A DNA stretch of 64,000 nt from Campylobacter gracilis (GCF_001190745.1 NZ_CP012196.1:1302001-1366000), one strand, 5' to 3'; shown: positions 47,346 through 57,023, counted from the first letter of the stretch. A program made the numbers and translations. The notes: generated from the sequence alone by a model not told the origin.

Positions 47346-48458
47346 TCAATCCTCGTCCGTCGCGGCGCCTTCGAATATATCTCGGTGCAAAATTTCCTCC
47401 AAAACGACCGTCGCGTAAGAGCCTTTCGGCAGGTAAAAACTGAAGCTAAAATGCGCATTTTGCGCATCGTAGGCATGCTGTACGCGCTCCATAAAGCTCC
47501 ATGCAAACCTGCGCGAGCCGTTCATCTGCGCCTCAAACTCGCGCGAGGGCGTGAAAATTTCATCTTCAAATCTGCCGCCAAGCCCGCTAGCTCGCAGCTT
47601 CGCTCGCCCCACGATAAGGCCAGCGCTCGTGATTTCTCGCCTCGCGAAGCGCTCGCACTCCGCGCCAAGATCGTCACAGCTAAAAAACGCGCCGTGCGGG
47701 AAGTGTCCTAAAATCTCGCCTCTTAAAAGCTTAAAAAACTGCGGCTGAGCCGCGATCTCGCGCGCCTCCTCCTTGCTTAGTCCGTAAATTTTAGCAAACT
47801 CGCCAAGGCTAAATTCCGCCGCAAATTTTGAAATTTCGACCCGCTTGCTAAGCCAGCGGTTAAAAAGCTCGCTCTGATAGGCGCTGATTAGAAAGTCGCG
47901 CATTTTGGGATTTTTAAGCCGTCTCTGTCCGCGTAGCACCTCCTCGCCCTGAGCCGCGTTGTCGCCGAACTTACCGAAGCGCTGATAGCCGAAGTAGTTC
48001 GCAAAGCCCTCGCGCCCTAGCGTATCTAGCGCGGCTGCGAGCTTGACGGCGTCGGGCGGTAGGACCTTTTTTAGGCGGATGAAAAAGTCGTTACCCTTTA
48101 GATGTCCGATTTTAAGCTTGTTTTTGTGCCTTTGCACGCTTAAAATTTTAAGGCTTTCGTGCGAAAATCCGCCCAGCGCAGGCTCAAATTTAGCGGGCAT
48201 ACTAACGTGCTGCGTCGTAAGGCCCTGCTTGTCCTTAAGCCCCGCGTAGCCAAACTCGCGCATCTTAGCGCCCGTGCGTTCGCTTAAAATCCGCAGCGCC
48301 TCGTGCGTGCCGATGCCCTTTTTTTGCAGCAGCAAAATGCAGTGCTCGCCCTCATTGCTAGGCTCGTAAAGCGGCACTTCGCGCACGACGAAATCGCTTG
48401 AGTTTTTACTAAAATGCGCATTTATCGGCGCGTGATTTAGGGTGTATAAATTTTTCAT
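47346..48458 (-). CDS. truD: tRNA pseudouridine-13 synthase
   Basis: Isomerises U13 in tRNA-Glu. The catalytic aspartate is in [13 protein letters not shown], with [23 protein letters not shown] before it and [14 protein letters not shown] after it, all TruD signatures. I take ATG at 48458 (370 residues), with AAAGG upstream; the longer frame to 48548 adds 30 residues with no family support. Divergent from the DUF5644 gene, the order seen in C. jejuni (Cj1457c/Cj1456c). Confidence 0.94.
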   Translation of the reverse strand: MKNLYTLNHAPINAHFSKNSSDFVVREVPLYEPSNEGEHCILLLQKKGIGTHEALRILSERTGAKMREFGYAGLKDKQGLTTQHVSMPAKFEPALGGFSHESLKILSVQRHKNKLKIGHLKGNDFFIRLKKVLPPDAVKLAAALDTLGREGFANYFGYQRFGKFGDNAAQGEEVLRGQRRLKNPKMRDFLISAYQSELFNRWLSKRVEISKFAAEFSLGEFAKIYGLSKEEAREIAAQPQFFKLLRGEILGHFPHGAFFSCDDLGAECERFARREITSAGLIVGRAKLRASGLGGRFEDEIFTPSREFEAQMNGSRRFAWSFMERVQHAYDAQNAHFSFSFYLPKGSYATVVLEEILHRDIFEGAATDED

Positions 48459-48564
48459 AGCCGGCCTTTGCGTTAATCTAAGGCGCAATTTTATAAAATT
48501 GAGCCTAAAAAACTCATTATTAAGGCAAATTCTAGTATCATTCGCCATAAAAAAAGGATGAAAA

Positions 48565-49602
48565 ATGCTTCAAATCAGGCTCTTTCGCTTTGATCCCCGC
48601 TGCGACGTAGCAAGCTACTTCAAGCCCTATGTTTATGAAAGCGCGCCCTTTGCCGATCTTGCGGCACTGCTTGACGACATCTGCGCGCACGACCCCTATT
48701 TCAGCGCGCAGGGAGTGGAATTTGTAAAAATCGGCGGCACGACGGTGAGCGTAAAAGAGCCGCTGGATACGCTCATAGCGCACTTTGGAAGCGAGCTAAT
48801 CATCGCGCCTCTTAGCGAAAAAGAGGCAATTAAAGATCTACGCTGCGAGCCGAGGGCGTTTTTGGATAAATTTAAAGCATTTGAAAACATCGCAGATGTC
48901 TCTGATTTCGAGTTTTACAAAAGCCTCGCGCCCTATTTTTACTCGACGAAAATCCCCGCATGCTCACGGGAGTTTTTGGGCAACAGCGCCTTTATCTTCG
49001 CGCACCGCCTGATGCAGACGCACCCGAGCGAGCGCATGAGGATTTTGGAGATCATCGAGCCGCAGATAGCGTATTTTACGAAGTGCGACGCCGTGGGGAT
49101 GGAGTTTGACGACCGCGCGGCATACAGGGCGTTTTGCGATATTTTAAAATTTAAGCCTGCGCGCAGCAATAAAATTTTAAGCGCGCAGAGCATGGCGGAA
49201 TTTGACGCAGCGGGCGCGAAGCACGATTTTAGCGGCTTTAACGTCGCCGTGTGGTACGACGAGGCTGCGGAGGGGCTCGCTATCAGGTTGGGCGCGCAGA
49301 TCGTGCACTTTGAATGTGAAGGCGCGCCGCTTGGAGCGCAGATATACGAGCGGGAGCGGGAGTGCGCGCTGCGGCTGGGGGGCGAAATTTTATTTGACGC
49401 GTTTGACAGCGGAAGCGATTTTTTGCTAGTAAATTCCAAGCTCGCGCTTGATTTTTTAGACGGCAGAAGCGATGAAATCCAAAGGCTTTTCGGCAGAGAT
49501 CTCGCGGGCTTTTATCTAATCGCGACGGATGAGCTCATCGCTCTAGCTCGCGGCGAGAGGCCCGACTTTTCGGCACGCAAGCTAAAGCCGACGCTGATTT
49601 AA
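48565..49602 (+). CDS. DUF5644 protein
   Basis: A 345-residue protein typical of Campylobacter (Cj1456c position). The N-terminal about 80 residues ([22 protein letters not shown]) look like the beta-grasp start of SdhB-type ferredoxin domains, but the iron-ligand cysteines are missing. The rest is helical with [24 protein letters not shown] shape (split here only by length). It may be a heterodisulfide/succinate-dehydrogenase-like accessory protein, but the function is unknown. It starts behind AAAAGGATG. Confidence 0.75.
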   Translation: MLQIRLFRFDPRCDVASYFKPYVYESAPFADLAALLDDICAHDPYFSAQGVEFVKIGGTTVSVKEPLDTLIAHFGSELIIAPLSEKEAIKDLRCEPRAFLDKFKAFENIADVSDFEFYKSLAPYFYSTKIPACSREFLGNSAFIFAHRLMQTHPSERMRILEIIEPQIAYFTKCDAVGMEFDDRAAYRAFCDILKFKPARSNKILSAQSMAEFDAAGAKHDFSGFNVAVWYDEAAEGLAIRLGAQIVHFECEGAPLGAQIYERERECALRLGGEILFDAFDSGSDFLLVNSKLALDFLDGRSDEIQRLFGRDLAGFYLIATDELIALARGERPDFSARKLKPTLI

Positions 49603-49698
49603 GCGGACGGGATTTTAAAATTTCAAAATTTTATCTATTTGTCTATTTGGCTGCTTTTGGAATTTCACTACTTTAGCCGCCTTACTGTCCATAATTTT

Positions 49699-49965
49699 TT
49701 AAAAAATTATCCGCAAAATCGTACTTACGATAAGCCCGAAAATGCCTAAATATACACTAAGCCCCAAGCAAAATTCAAAGGCTATGTAAAGCCAAATAAT
49801 TTTACGATCTAGAGGCTTTTGGTATCTCTCATCATTTAAAAGTTTCATATCTCTTTTCATAGCGGCAAATTTAAAAAACTCATCTACTTTTGAGTCTTTC
49901 CAAAAATCAAATGACGGAGTAGCTATGAAAGCCCATATCGGTGCAAAAAACATAATAAACGACAC
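49699..49965 (-). CDS. Small two-helix membrane protein
   Basis: At least 88 residues with hydrophobic segments at both ends (SFIMFFAPIWAFIA and IFGLIVSTILRIIF) around a basic middle (DRKIIWLYIAFEF). The GTG at 49965 has no ribosome site; 36 bp upstream an AGGAG and ATG exist, but one base short of being in frame (an extra A would give MKILKTIQTVSF). The true start or an indel is therefore unclear. It is the last gene before the MAFV array on the minus strand; such membrane proteins often accompany immunity genes. Confidence 0.5.
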   Translation of the reverse strand: MSFIMFFAPIWAFIATPSFDFWKDSKVDEFFKFAAMKRDMKLLNDERYQKPLDRKIIWLYIAFEFCLGLSVYLGIFGLIVSTILRIIF

Positions 49966-50054
49966 CGTTTGAATTGTTTTTAAAATTTCATCAATCTTTC
50001 TCTCCTATTTTCAAAACAAAATTCCGACCGAAATTCTAATACACGCAAGCATTC

Positions 50055-50537
50055 TTAATCGTGCAGAAAAGTTACGACTTCATGCTCTTTTGGTAAATTT
50101 TCTCTACCGTCAATACCGCGATTGCCATATTCTTTTAAAGCCTCATTCAAGACGCCATAAAGTTCATCTAACGAAATTCCGTCAATACTAGAATTTATAT
50201 TTTCTAGCTTATATTTGATAAAAAACGGATTATCTGCGAGCATTTTACTGGTAGTTTCGTCATAGACCCGTCTAATATCAAGCTCGATTTCTCTACCTTT
50301 ATAATAAAGCAGCCAAATCTCCTCTCCAGTATATCCGTCTCTTGGATCAGGCAGATGCGGGCTACAAACAAAAATAAGCCAAATATCTCTTTGCCTGTCG
50401 ATGACCCAGTCCAACCACTTTATTTCATTAGGCCCCTGTGGATCATAATGATATTTTGCCAAGCGCTGATCTACACGATTTATAATATCATATTTCTTAA
50501 TATCCTCTTTAGAAATATACTCCGCTACAAACGCCAC
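50055..50537 (-). CDS. MAFV immunity-like family, copy 1
   Basis: A 160-residue acidic soluble protein. GTG start behind AAAGGAGATAAA. It begins MAFVAEYISKEDIKKYDI, has W-x-IDRQRDIWLIFVCS, DPRDGYTGEEIWLLYYKG and REIELDIRR, and ends KEHEVVTFLHD. It is most similar to the partial copy at 63692-64000 (same TFLHD end and TTSK segment) and less so to its two neighbours. The size, acidity, tandem paralogy and accessory setting suggest an immunity protein; similar small proteins occur, as I recall, in polymorphic toxin islands. No direct function is known. Confidence 0.65.
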   Translation of the reverse strand: MAFVAEYISKEDIKKYDIINRVDQRLAKYHYDPQGPNEIKWLDWVIDRQRDIWLIFVCSPHLPDPRDGYTGEEIWLLYYKGREIELDIRRVYDETTSKMLADNPFFIKYKLENINSSIDGISLDELYGVLNEALKEYGNRGIDGRENLPKEHEVVTFLHD

Positions 50538-50552
50538 TTTATCTCCTTTTCT

Positions 50553-51029
50553 TTAAATTTTTGATACGAAAGTTACTTGAATATTTTCTTTTGAGATAAT
50601 AGATCCTCCATCGCCATATTCATTTAAAATTTCTTTTAAAATATCCACAATCTCTTGCTTTGGTATATCCCCGATATCGCTTCTTATAGATTCCAGTTCA
50701 TATATTAGTATAAACGGATTATCCGTATCTTTTTTACCTGTATATTCATTATGTATATTCCTCAGATCGATTTCTATATCTTTACCCTTGTAGTGCAAGA
50801 TCCATATATCTTCGCCGCTATAGTTCATATCTCTAGGATCTCCGATAGTGATACTGCGTACTACAAAAAGCCAAATGCCCCTATCTCGATCTATGCACCA
50901 ATCTCTCGAATTTAAATCTACCAAATCAAGCTCACCCTGATAATACTTATTGCATATCTCATTGCACGGTTTTAGCAAATCGTATTTCTCGACATCCTCT
51001 TTTGAAATACGCTCTGTAACAAACGCCAC
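50553..51029 (-). CDS. MAFV immunity-like family, copy 2
   Basis: 158 residues, GTG start behind AAGGGGATAAA, 15 bp upstream of copy 1. By eye 135 of 158 residues are identical to copy 3, a recent duplication. Motifs: RDWCIDRDRGIWLF, GDPRDMNYSGEDIW, KDIEIDLR, and the C-terminal ILNEYGDGGSI. The differing residues cluster between 30 and 105, which would fit selection for different partners, though that is only inference. Confidence 0.65.
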   Translation of the reverse strand: MAFVTERISKEDVEKYDLLKPCNEICNKYYQGELDLVDLNSRDWCIDRDRGIWLFVVRSITIGDPRDMNYSGEDIWILHYKGKDIEIDLRNIHNEYTGKKDTDNPFILIYELESIRSDIGDIPKQEIVDILKEILNEYGDGGSIISKENIQVTFVSKI

Positions 51030-51044
51030 TTTATCCCCTTTTCT

Positions 51045-51521
51045 TTAAACTTTAGATACGAAAGTTACTTGAATATTTTCTTTTGGGATAATAGATCCTC
51101 CATCACCATATTCATTTAAAATTTCTTTTAAAATATCCACAATCTCGTGTTTCGGTATATCCCCAATATCGCTTCTTATAGATTCTAGTTCATATATTAT
51201 TCTAAATGGATTATCTGTAACTTTTTTACCAGTATTTTCGTTGTTTATATCTCTTAAATCGATCTCTATATCTTTACCTCTATAATGCAAAAGCCATATA
51301 TATTCACCGCTAAATTCCATATCTCTAGGATCTCCAATAGTGATCACGCGCACAGGAAAAAGCCAAATGCCTCTTTCTCTATCTATGCACCAGTCTCTTG
51401 AATTTAAGTTTGCCCAATCAAGCTCGCCCTGATAATATTTTTCGCATATCTCATTGCTCGGTTTTAGCAAATCGTATTTCTCGATATCCTCTTTTGAAAT
51501 ACGTTCTGTAACAAACGCCAT
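51045..51521 (-). CDS. MAFV immunity-like family, copy 3
   Basis: 158 residues, ATG start behind the strong site AAGGAGGAGAGA, first gene of the three-gene array. Motifs as in copy 2 (RDWCIDRERGIWLF, GDPRDMEFSGEYIW). A 26 bp perfect palindrome lies 76 bp upstream and could be the operator of the array. Spacing of 15 bp between all three genes indicates one transcript. Confidence 0.65.
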   Translation of the reverse strand: MAFVTERISKEDIEKYDLLKPSNEICEKYYQGELDWANLNSRDWCIDRERGIWLFPVRVITIGDPRDMEFSGEYIWLLHYRGKDIEIDLRDINNENTGKKVTDNPFRIIYELESIRSDIGDIPKHEIVDILKEILNEYGDGGSIIPKENIQVTFVSKV

Positions 51522-51962
51522 TCTCTCCTCCTTAAGAATTTAAAATTTTAAGACCGCTTGCGGGTTGCCGCCGTCTTTTGCTCTTGCGACAAATCGTTTA
51601 GCCATTTGCGCAAATGGCTAAATATACGCCAAATTCCATCTTGCCGCACCGCGCAAATTTTAAAATTTCGCTTTTATACAGGCGCTGTTTTCTTGCGGGT
51701 CTCTCGCCGATAGCTCGCCGCCTGTAGTTTAGATGAAATTTTAAAATTCCACTACTTGAGCGCATAGATAAAATTTTAAAATTTCATCGTCCGCGCGCAC
51801 GAACGAAATTTTAAAATTCCACGCTGCCTAACACGAGCGGATAAAATTTTATAAAATTTTGCCGCCGCAAATCAAAGCGCAAATAAACGCGCTAGCGCAC
51901 AGAAATCGCGCGAACTAACAAAAGTCGCGTTTGAATTTGATCAATAAATTTATAAATTTCGA
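51522..51962. other. Intergenic region with spaced AAATTTTAAAATT palindromes
   Basis: 441 bp between the immunity-like array and plsC. It has the 26 bp palindrome near the array and four copies of an RAATTTT-AAAATTY-like word at about 51735, 51771, 51805 and 51843. No gene was seen. Confidence 0.55.
51597..51622. repeat. Perfect 26 bp palindrome
   Basis: TTTAGCCATTTGC followed directly by its exact reverse complement GCAAATGGCTAAA. No T-run follows, so a terminator is unlikely; an operator or a hairpin in the leader of the array is possible. Confidence 0.8.
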
Positions 51963-52649
51963 CTATGCTTCGGCGGTTTCGTTTTCGTCGATTACTGCTT
52001 GCATCGCCTCTCTGGCGTGCTGCAGCCAATCTTTATCGCTCGTATCGAGCAGGTCTAGGTAGATGATTTTGACGTGTCCGCTGTGGACGGTGAAATCGTG
52101 AGAGTTTGCGATGTGCTGCGTGCCGATGAGTACCACTGGCTGGACGCGCAGACCGAGCTTACTAACGATCGCTTTAGCGCCGCTTTGGAATTGCAAAAGC
52201 TGCGTGCCGCGATGTCTGGTACCCTCTGGAAACATCGTGATGACGCGCCTTTCGCTCACGCGCTGCTGCACTTCGTGCACGATCCGCACCAGATCGCGTG
52301 GATTTGAGCGATCGACTTGGATCATCTTCGGAAGAGTGATGATTTTGCCGATAATAGGGATGTCTGCGATCTCCTTTTTAGCGATCCAGCAGATATCGGC
52401 GGGGTGGGTTTCTTCGAGCACGACGATATCCATTATGCTTTGGTGGTTGGCGATTACTAGCTGCGCGCGCGGATCGGGGGTACCTATGATCTGTATATCG
52501 TATCCAATACCGTAGCGCTGGAAGCGCCCCCAAATGCGGCGAAAGCGGCGATGAGAGGAGTTTTTCACCGCCATGGCGATCACGACGCAAACGACGGTAA
52601 AAATAAACCAAATCGCGTAAAATAGCGCTCTAATCCTTGCTAAGCTCAT
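51963..52649 (-). CDS. plsC: 1-acyl-sn-glycerol-3-phosphate acyltransferase
   Basis: Acylates lysophosphatidic acid to phosphatidic acid at the inner membrane. The catalytic NHxxxxD box is NHQSIMD, and the phosphate-binding FPEGTRHRG follows. One N-terminal helix. I take ATG 52649 (228 residues), overlapping the end of the upstream gene by 20 bp; the longer frame to 52724 is inside that gene. Corresponds to Cj0516 by position. Confidence 0.9.
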   Translation of the reverse strand: MSLARIRALFYAIWFIFTVVCVVIAMAVKNSSHRRFRRIWGRFQRYGIGYDIQIIGTPDPRAQLVIANHQSIMDIVVLEETHPADICWIAKKEIADIPIIGKIITLPKMIQVDRSNPRDLVRIVHEVQQRVSERRVITMFPEGTRHRGTQLLQFQSGAKAIVSKLGLRVQPVVLIGTQHIANSHDFTVHSGHVKIIYLDLLDTSDKDWLQHAREAMQAVIDENETAEA

Positions 52650-53922
52650 CTTTTTTAACCCAGCCGATCTTGTTGCCGCCCAGCATGATTTTATAAAATT
52701 CCTTATTCGTACCCAAAATTTCAACCTTTTCGGGATTTTTAGTCACGTAAAACACGGTGGAGCTTTGCATAGGCAAAATTCTAACCGGGGAATTTTGCGC
52801 GATACTGCCCGTGCCGTAAGGCCTTTGCGCGTAGAAATTTACCGCCAAAATCAGCACCGCAAAGATGAGCGGCGTGATATTTTTACTAAGTAGAAACATC
52901 ACCAAAAGCACGGCAGCTAGTGTGTAGATCGCGATCTGCTTGTAGGCTTCGAACTTGCTCTCTTTCGGATTTAGACCGATCTGCGTGCTAAGATCCTCAG
53001 CGCGCGGATTAAGCTCAAGACCGAAATTTTCAAATTTTTTAGTATTAAGATTGAAATAGCTGAAGTCTAAATTTGTGATATTTTTATCCACGACGGCAAA
53101 ATAATATCCGCTCTGGCTCGCGTATGTGCCGCGTACTGAGTCCACCCCCTGCTTGATAATGGCTGGATTATCGATACTAAAAGCGCTGATTGCGCCGTTT
53201 CGGATACCAAGATCGAGCGTGAGTAAATTTGAAGCGTCGTCAAATTTGGTAGTTTTGTAGTTTTTAAGTTTTAGCTCGTCGGCTACGATATGCGAAAAAT
53301 TAGGCTTCGTATCAAGCTTTATAAATTCCGGATTATCAGGTTTGATGGAGCTTTTTTCAAAGAATTCTCCGTTACGCTGCAGCGTCAAAACGAGCTCATT
53401 TATCTTATCGCTCTTATCACTTGCCGCAAACCACAGCGTCGTCTCAAACATCTCGTCGCCCTCAATCCACGTAAGATTGTCAGCATTAAGCCACTTCATA
53501 CCATTGGTGCGGCTGATCTCTAGCTTTGGCTTAACGGTGATTTTCTGCCCTAAATACACGGCGAAATCAATCTTAAAAATTTGATTGCAATACACCTTCC
53601 TAGGCATCCCGCTAGCTTTTAGCGTAAGCTCTTTGGGCTTAATGTCCTGATAGACCTTATCGTCGGATACGTCCAGATCGACTTCGTTAGTAGGCGCCAA
53701 AGCTTTGAGATCGTCGATGCTTAGATTATCCATCGACATAACCTCTTTTTTATTGTATTTCAGCATAACCTTGGAATTATCGCGCGTCTGCGGCTCGTCC
53801 GGCTTATCCTCAGCTTTTTTCGGTGCATATTTACTTAGATCGTCAAGCGAATCGATCTCAATCTCTGGCGCAGCAAACGCGAGCGTGCAGACACCTAAAA
53901 TAGTAAGAATTCTTTTTAGCAA
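52630..53922 (-). CDS. Signal-peptide membrane protein with SH3-like end (Cj0515 type)
   Basis: A 430-residue protein with a signal peptide (MLKRILTILGVCTLAFA), a large periplasmic part (about 20-315) in beta-rich style, two helices (about 325-365, LAAVLLVMFLLSKNITPLIF), and a C-terminal SH3-like piece (VEILGTNKEFYKIML, then IGWVKKDEL). The function is unknown; the gene is conserved between purQ and plsC in Campylobacter. Confidence 0.75.
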   Translation of the reverse strand: MLKRILTILGVCTLAFAAPEIEIDSLDDLSKYAPKKAEDKPDEPQTRDNSKVMLKYNKKEVMSMDNLSIDDLKALAPTNEVDLDVSDDKVYQDIKPKELTLKASGMPRKVYCNQIFKIDFAVYLGQKITVKPKLEISRTNGMKWLNADNLTWIEGDEMFETTLWFAASDKSDKINELVLTLQRNGEFFEKSSIKPDNPEFIKLDTKPNFSHIVADELKLKNYKTTKFDDASNLLTLDLGIRNGAISAFSIDNPAIIKQGVDSVRGTYASQSGYYFAVVDKNITNLDFSYFNLNTKKFENFGLELNPRAEDLSTQIGLNPKESKFEAYKQIAIYTLAAVLLVMFLLSKNITPLIFAVLILAVNFYAQRPYGTGSIAQNSPVRILPMQSSTVFYVTKNPEKVEILGTNKEFYKIMLGGNKIGWVKKDELSKD

Positions 53923-54581
53923 ATTAAGCCTTTTAGCATTTTCTCTCCGTCCGTGCCGCCCAAAATAGGCTCTATCGCGCGCTCAGGATGCGGCATCAGT
54001 CCGAAAATCTTTTTGTTTTTATCGCAAATCCCCGCGATTGCGTCCACTGAGCCGTTCGGATTTAGATCCGCGCCGTTTGCATCGCAGTATTTCAAAAGCA
54101 CGCAGTCCTCGTCGTATAGCGACTTTAGCGTATCCGCAGGCGCATAATAGTTACCCTCGCCATGCGCGATCGGGATATTTAGAATTTCGCCCTTATCGCA
54201 ACAGTGCAGAAATTTATTATCGTTTGAAACGACGCGCAAATTATGAAATTTTGAGATAAAGCTTAAATTTATATTTTTATTCATCGCGCCTGCGAGCAAG
54301 CCTAGCTCCAAAAGCATCTGAAAGCCGTTGCAGATGCCTAGGATATAGCCGCCGCGCGCAGCATGAGCGAGAACCGCCTTCATCACCGGGCTAAATTTGG
54401 CAATAGCCGCCGTCCGCAGATAATCTCCGTGGCTAAAGCCGCCGGGAAGCACGATCAGATCGGCGTTTATTTTGTCTTCCTTGTGCCAGATTATCTGCGT
54501 TTCGCAACCAAGCTTATCAAAGGCGTATTTGGTGTCGCGCTCGCAGTTGGTGCCTGGGAAATTGACGATCGCTACCTTCAT
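53916..54581 (-). CDS. purQ: Phosphoribosylformylglycinamidine synthase, glutaminase subunit
   Basis: Supplies ammonia from glutamine to PurL in purine synthesis. The nucleophile is Cys in LGICNGFQ, with the His/Glu pair in MPHPERAIEP. IVNFPGTNCERDT at the start is typical. 221 residues; it overlaps purS by 4 bp and the next gene by 7 bp. Confidence 0.96.
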   Translation of the reverse strand: MKVAIVNFPGTNCERDTKYAFDKLGCETQIIWHKEDKINADLIVLPGGFSHGDYLRTAAIAKFSPVMKAVLAHAARGGYILGICNGFQMLLELGLLAGAMNKNINLSFISKFHNLRVVSNDNKFLHCCDKGEILNIPIAHGEGNYYAPADTLKSLYDEDCVLLKYCDANGADLNPNGSVDAIAGICDKNKKIFGLMPHPERAIEPILGGTDGEKMLKGLIC

Positions 54582-54814
54582 ATCACGATCTCGTAGTCTT
54601 CGATGACGGTGTTTGCCAAAATTTCATCGCACATTCTAGCGACATCGGCATAAATTTTATCCCTATCCTCGCCATCTAGCTCAAGGACGATCTGTTTGGC
54701 TACGCGCACATCTCGCACGCCGCTAAATCCAAGCGAAGCGAGGGCATGCAAAACCGCCTTGCCCTGCGGATCTAGCACGCCCTGCTTAAGTCTTACATTT
54801 ACGATTACCTTCAT
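54578..54814 (-). CDS. purS: Phosphoribosylformylglycinamidine synthase subunit PurS
   Basis: A 78-residue subunit that bridges PurQ and PurL. VNVRLKQGVLDPQGKAVLHA and LGFSGVRDVRVAKQI are diagnostic. It lies 3 bp after purC and overlaps purQ. Confidence 0.95.
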   Translation of the reverse strand: MKVIVNVRLKQGVLDPQGKAVLHALASLGFSGVRDVRVAKQIVLELDGEDRDKIYADVARMCDEILANTVIEDYEIVI

Positions 54815-54817
54815 CGC

Positions 54818-55537
54818 TTATCCCAAAATTCTACGCAAGACCTCTTCGTAGGCCACTTTTACGCTACCGAGATCCTGCCTGAATACGTCCTTGTCGAGCT
54901 TTTTGTCAGTTTGTTTGTCCCAAAAGCGGCAGCTATCGGGGCTGATCTCGTCTGCAAGCAGGATATTTCCGTCCTTATCCCTGCCAAGCTCGATTTTGAA
55001 ATCCACGAGCTTTAAATTTCGCTCGTCGAAAAATTTAATCAAAATTCCATTGATCTTGCGCGCGATCTTTTTGAGCTCGTCAAGCTCGCTTTGGCTCTTT
55101 ACGGCGCCAAGCAGCAAGCAATGCTCGTCGTTTAGGATCGGATCGCCCAGCTCATCATCTTTATAGCAAAACTCCACCAGCGTAAACGGAAGCTTCGTGC
55201 CCTCTTTGATGCCCAGACGCTTTGTAAGCGAGCCGGTAGCGATATTACGAGCGATGATCTCAAGAGGGAAAATCTTACATTTTTTTACGAGCTGCTCGGT
55301 CGGACTGATCGTCTCAACAAGCGCGGTGGCGATGCCGTGCTTTTTAAGAAGATCAAAAATCAGCGTCGAAATTTTACAATTCAGCGCACCTTTGCCGCTC
55401 TCTTCGGCTTTTTTGACGCCGTTAAACGCCGTAAGCGAATCTTTAAATTCCGAGATCAAAAGGTCGTCACTTTCGTTAATCGACCACATCTTTTTGCCCT
55501 TGCCTTCGTAGATAAGCTCTTTTTTGGTAGCTTGCAT
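54818..55537 (-). CDS. purC: SAICAR synthase
   Basis: Joins aspartate to CAIR in purine synthesis. YEGKGKKMW (ATP loop), [26 protein letters not shown] and SPDSCRFWD are family motifs. 239 residues with ATG at 55537, 7 bp after AAGGAG. A GTG just before it is less well placed. Seven-to-ten bp spacing to ctpA makes one operon. Confidence 0.96.
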   Translation of the reverse strand: MQATKKELIYEGKGKKMWSINESDDLLISEFKDSLTAFNGVKKAEESGKGALNCKISTLIFDLLKKHGIATALVETISPTEQLVKKCKIFPLEIIARNIATGSLTKRLGIKEGTKLPFTLVEFCYKDDELGDPILNDEHCLLLGAVKSQSELDELKKIARKINGILIKFFDERNLKLVDFKIELGRDKDGNILLADEISPDSCRFWDKQTDKKLDKDVFRQDLGSVKVAYEEVLRRILG

Positions 55538-55547
55538 CACACTCTCC

Positions 55548-56864
55548 TTACTTGATGTTTAGAATTTTTATCGCGTCTATTGCGGTTTTTAACTGGATAT
55601 CGTTATTAATCTGCTCTGCAGTGATGAAATTTTTATCATCCTTTTTCTGAGCATCTTTTTTCTTGGTCTCGACCTTGGCTAACTCGCCTTGCAAATGCTT
55701 TTTGAGATCGGCTTCTTTTAGCGAGAATTCATCCTCGTCGCGGCTCGGCACCTTGCCCGGCGCCACTATGAGATCAGGCGTCACGCCCACCGCTTGGATG
55801 GTGCGACCGCTTGAGAGATAGTAACGCGCGATGGTTAGTCGCAAGGCTTCTTTATCCTCGATCGGTAGGATCACCTGCACGCTTCCCTTACCAAAAGTTT
55901 TTTCACCAACCAGCACGGCGCGCTTTAGATCCTGAAGCGAGCCGCTTACGATCTCGCTCGCGCTTGCGCTGCCGCCGTTTACTAACACCACAAGCGGTAG
56001 ATCGGTGATCTTCTTTTTAGGATCGGCGTTATGCGCTTCGGTTTCGTTTTTCGCACGCCCTTTTTGAGAGACGATAAGACCTTTGCTTACGAATAAATTT
56101 ACAAGCCCGATCGCTTGATCCAAAAGCCCGCCCGGGTTGTTTCGCAGATCCAAAATAATACCCTTGGCGTCTTTATGCTCTTTTATAAATTTGCTCGCGT
56201 CAGGAACCACGTGCTGATCGAAATTAGTAACGCGCAGATATAAAATTTTATCATCCTCGATCATCTTGGCATAGACCGATTCTACTTTGATTATGTCGCG
56301 GATAATCTCGACGTCAAAAGGCTTGCTAACTCCCTTGCGCACGATCGTTAGAGTGATTTTGGTTTTTGGCTTGCCGCGCATTTTTGAGACCGCATCGTCG
56401 ATCGTGATGCCGAAGGTCGCATTGCCGTCGATACGCAAGATCACGTCGTTAGCCTGAATGCCCTTTTTATCCGCCGGCGTACCCTCGATAGGCGAGATGA
56501 CGGTCAGAGCGCCGTCTTTCATACCCACCTGAATTCCAAGCCCGCCAAACTCGCCTTCGGTCTGGACTTTCGTATCATTAAACGCCTTTTCGTCCATGTA
56601 GCTTGAGTGCGCGTCGAGGTTATTCATAAGCCCCGAGATCGTCTTATCCACAAGCTCGGAAAAAGTCATCTCATCGACATAATTGTTTTCGACGATCGCA
56701 AGCGTTTTGGTAAGCTTAGCTAGCGCCTCCAGACGCGTTTTTTCGCTGTCTGGCTTTTTGGTCGCATTGACCTCTCTGGCTTGTAAATTTCCGGTAAAAA
56801 AACTAACGCCTAAAAATAGAGAAAATATGAATCCCAAGCCGAAGAAGAGGTGTTTTTGTCGCAA
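55548..56864 (-). CDS. ctpA: Carboxy-terminal processing protease CtpA
   Basis: An S41 periplasmic protease of 438 residues with an N-terminal signal/anchor ([16 protein letters not shown]). A PDZ domain lies at about 95-180 ([11 protein letters not shown]), and the catalytic Ser-Lys dyad in [13 protein letters not shown] and [11 protein letters not shown] (about 305 and 330). It probably trims envelope proteins. First gene of the purC-purS-purQ cluster. Confidence 0.94.
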   Translation of the reverse strand: MRQKHLFFGLGFIFSLFLGVSFFTGNLQAREVNATKKPDSEKTRLEALAKLTKTLAIVENNYVDEMTFSELVDKTISGLMNNLDAHSSYMDEKAFNDTKVQTEGEFGGLGIQVGMKDGALTVISPIEGTPADKKGIQANDVILRIDGNATFGITIDDAVSKMRGKPKTKITLTIVRKGVSKPFDVEIIRDIIKVESVYAKMIEDDKILYLRVTNFDQHVVPDASKFIKEHKDAKGIILDLRNNPGGLLDQAIGLVNLFVSKGLIVSQKGRAKNETEAHNADPKKKITDLPLVVLVNGGSASASEIVSGSLQDLKRAVLVGEKTFGKGSVQVILPIEDKEALRLTIARYYLSSGRTIQAVGVTPDLIVAPGKVPSRDEDEFSLKEADLKKHLQGELAKVETKKKDAQKKDDKNFITAEQINNDIQLKTAIDAIKILNIK

Positions 56865-56993
56865 AGTTTATCCTTGAAAGTAAAATGGAGTGAATTTTAT
56901 AGAAAATTGGCTAAAAATAAGGTAAATTTCATACGAAATTTGCGCGTTTACGGATAAATTTAAGCCGAAAATTTTAAAATCTCACTAAAAAAC

Positions 56994-57023
56994 CTTGACA
57001 TAAAGACACTAAAGTTATATAAT
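56994..57023 (+). promoter_or_regulatory. clpB promoter with HAIR-like HspR operator
   Basis: A near-perfect vegetative promoter: TTGACA (56995-57000), 17 bp, TATAAT (57018-57023). Overlapping the -35 is CTTGACA-N7-ACTAAAG (56994-57014), matching the HAIR consensus CTTGAGT-N7-ACTCAAG at 11 of 14 positions. HspR binding here would block polymerase. Confidence 0.75.
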
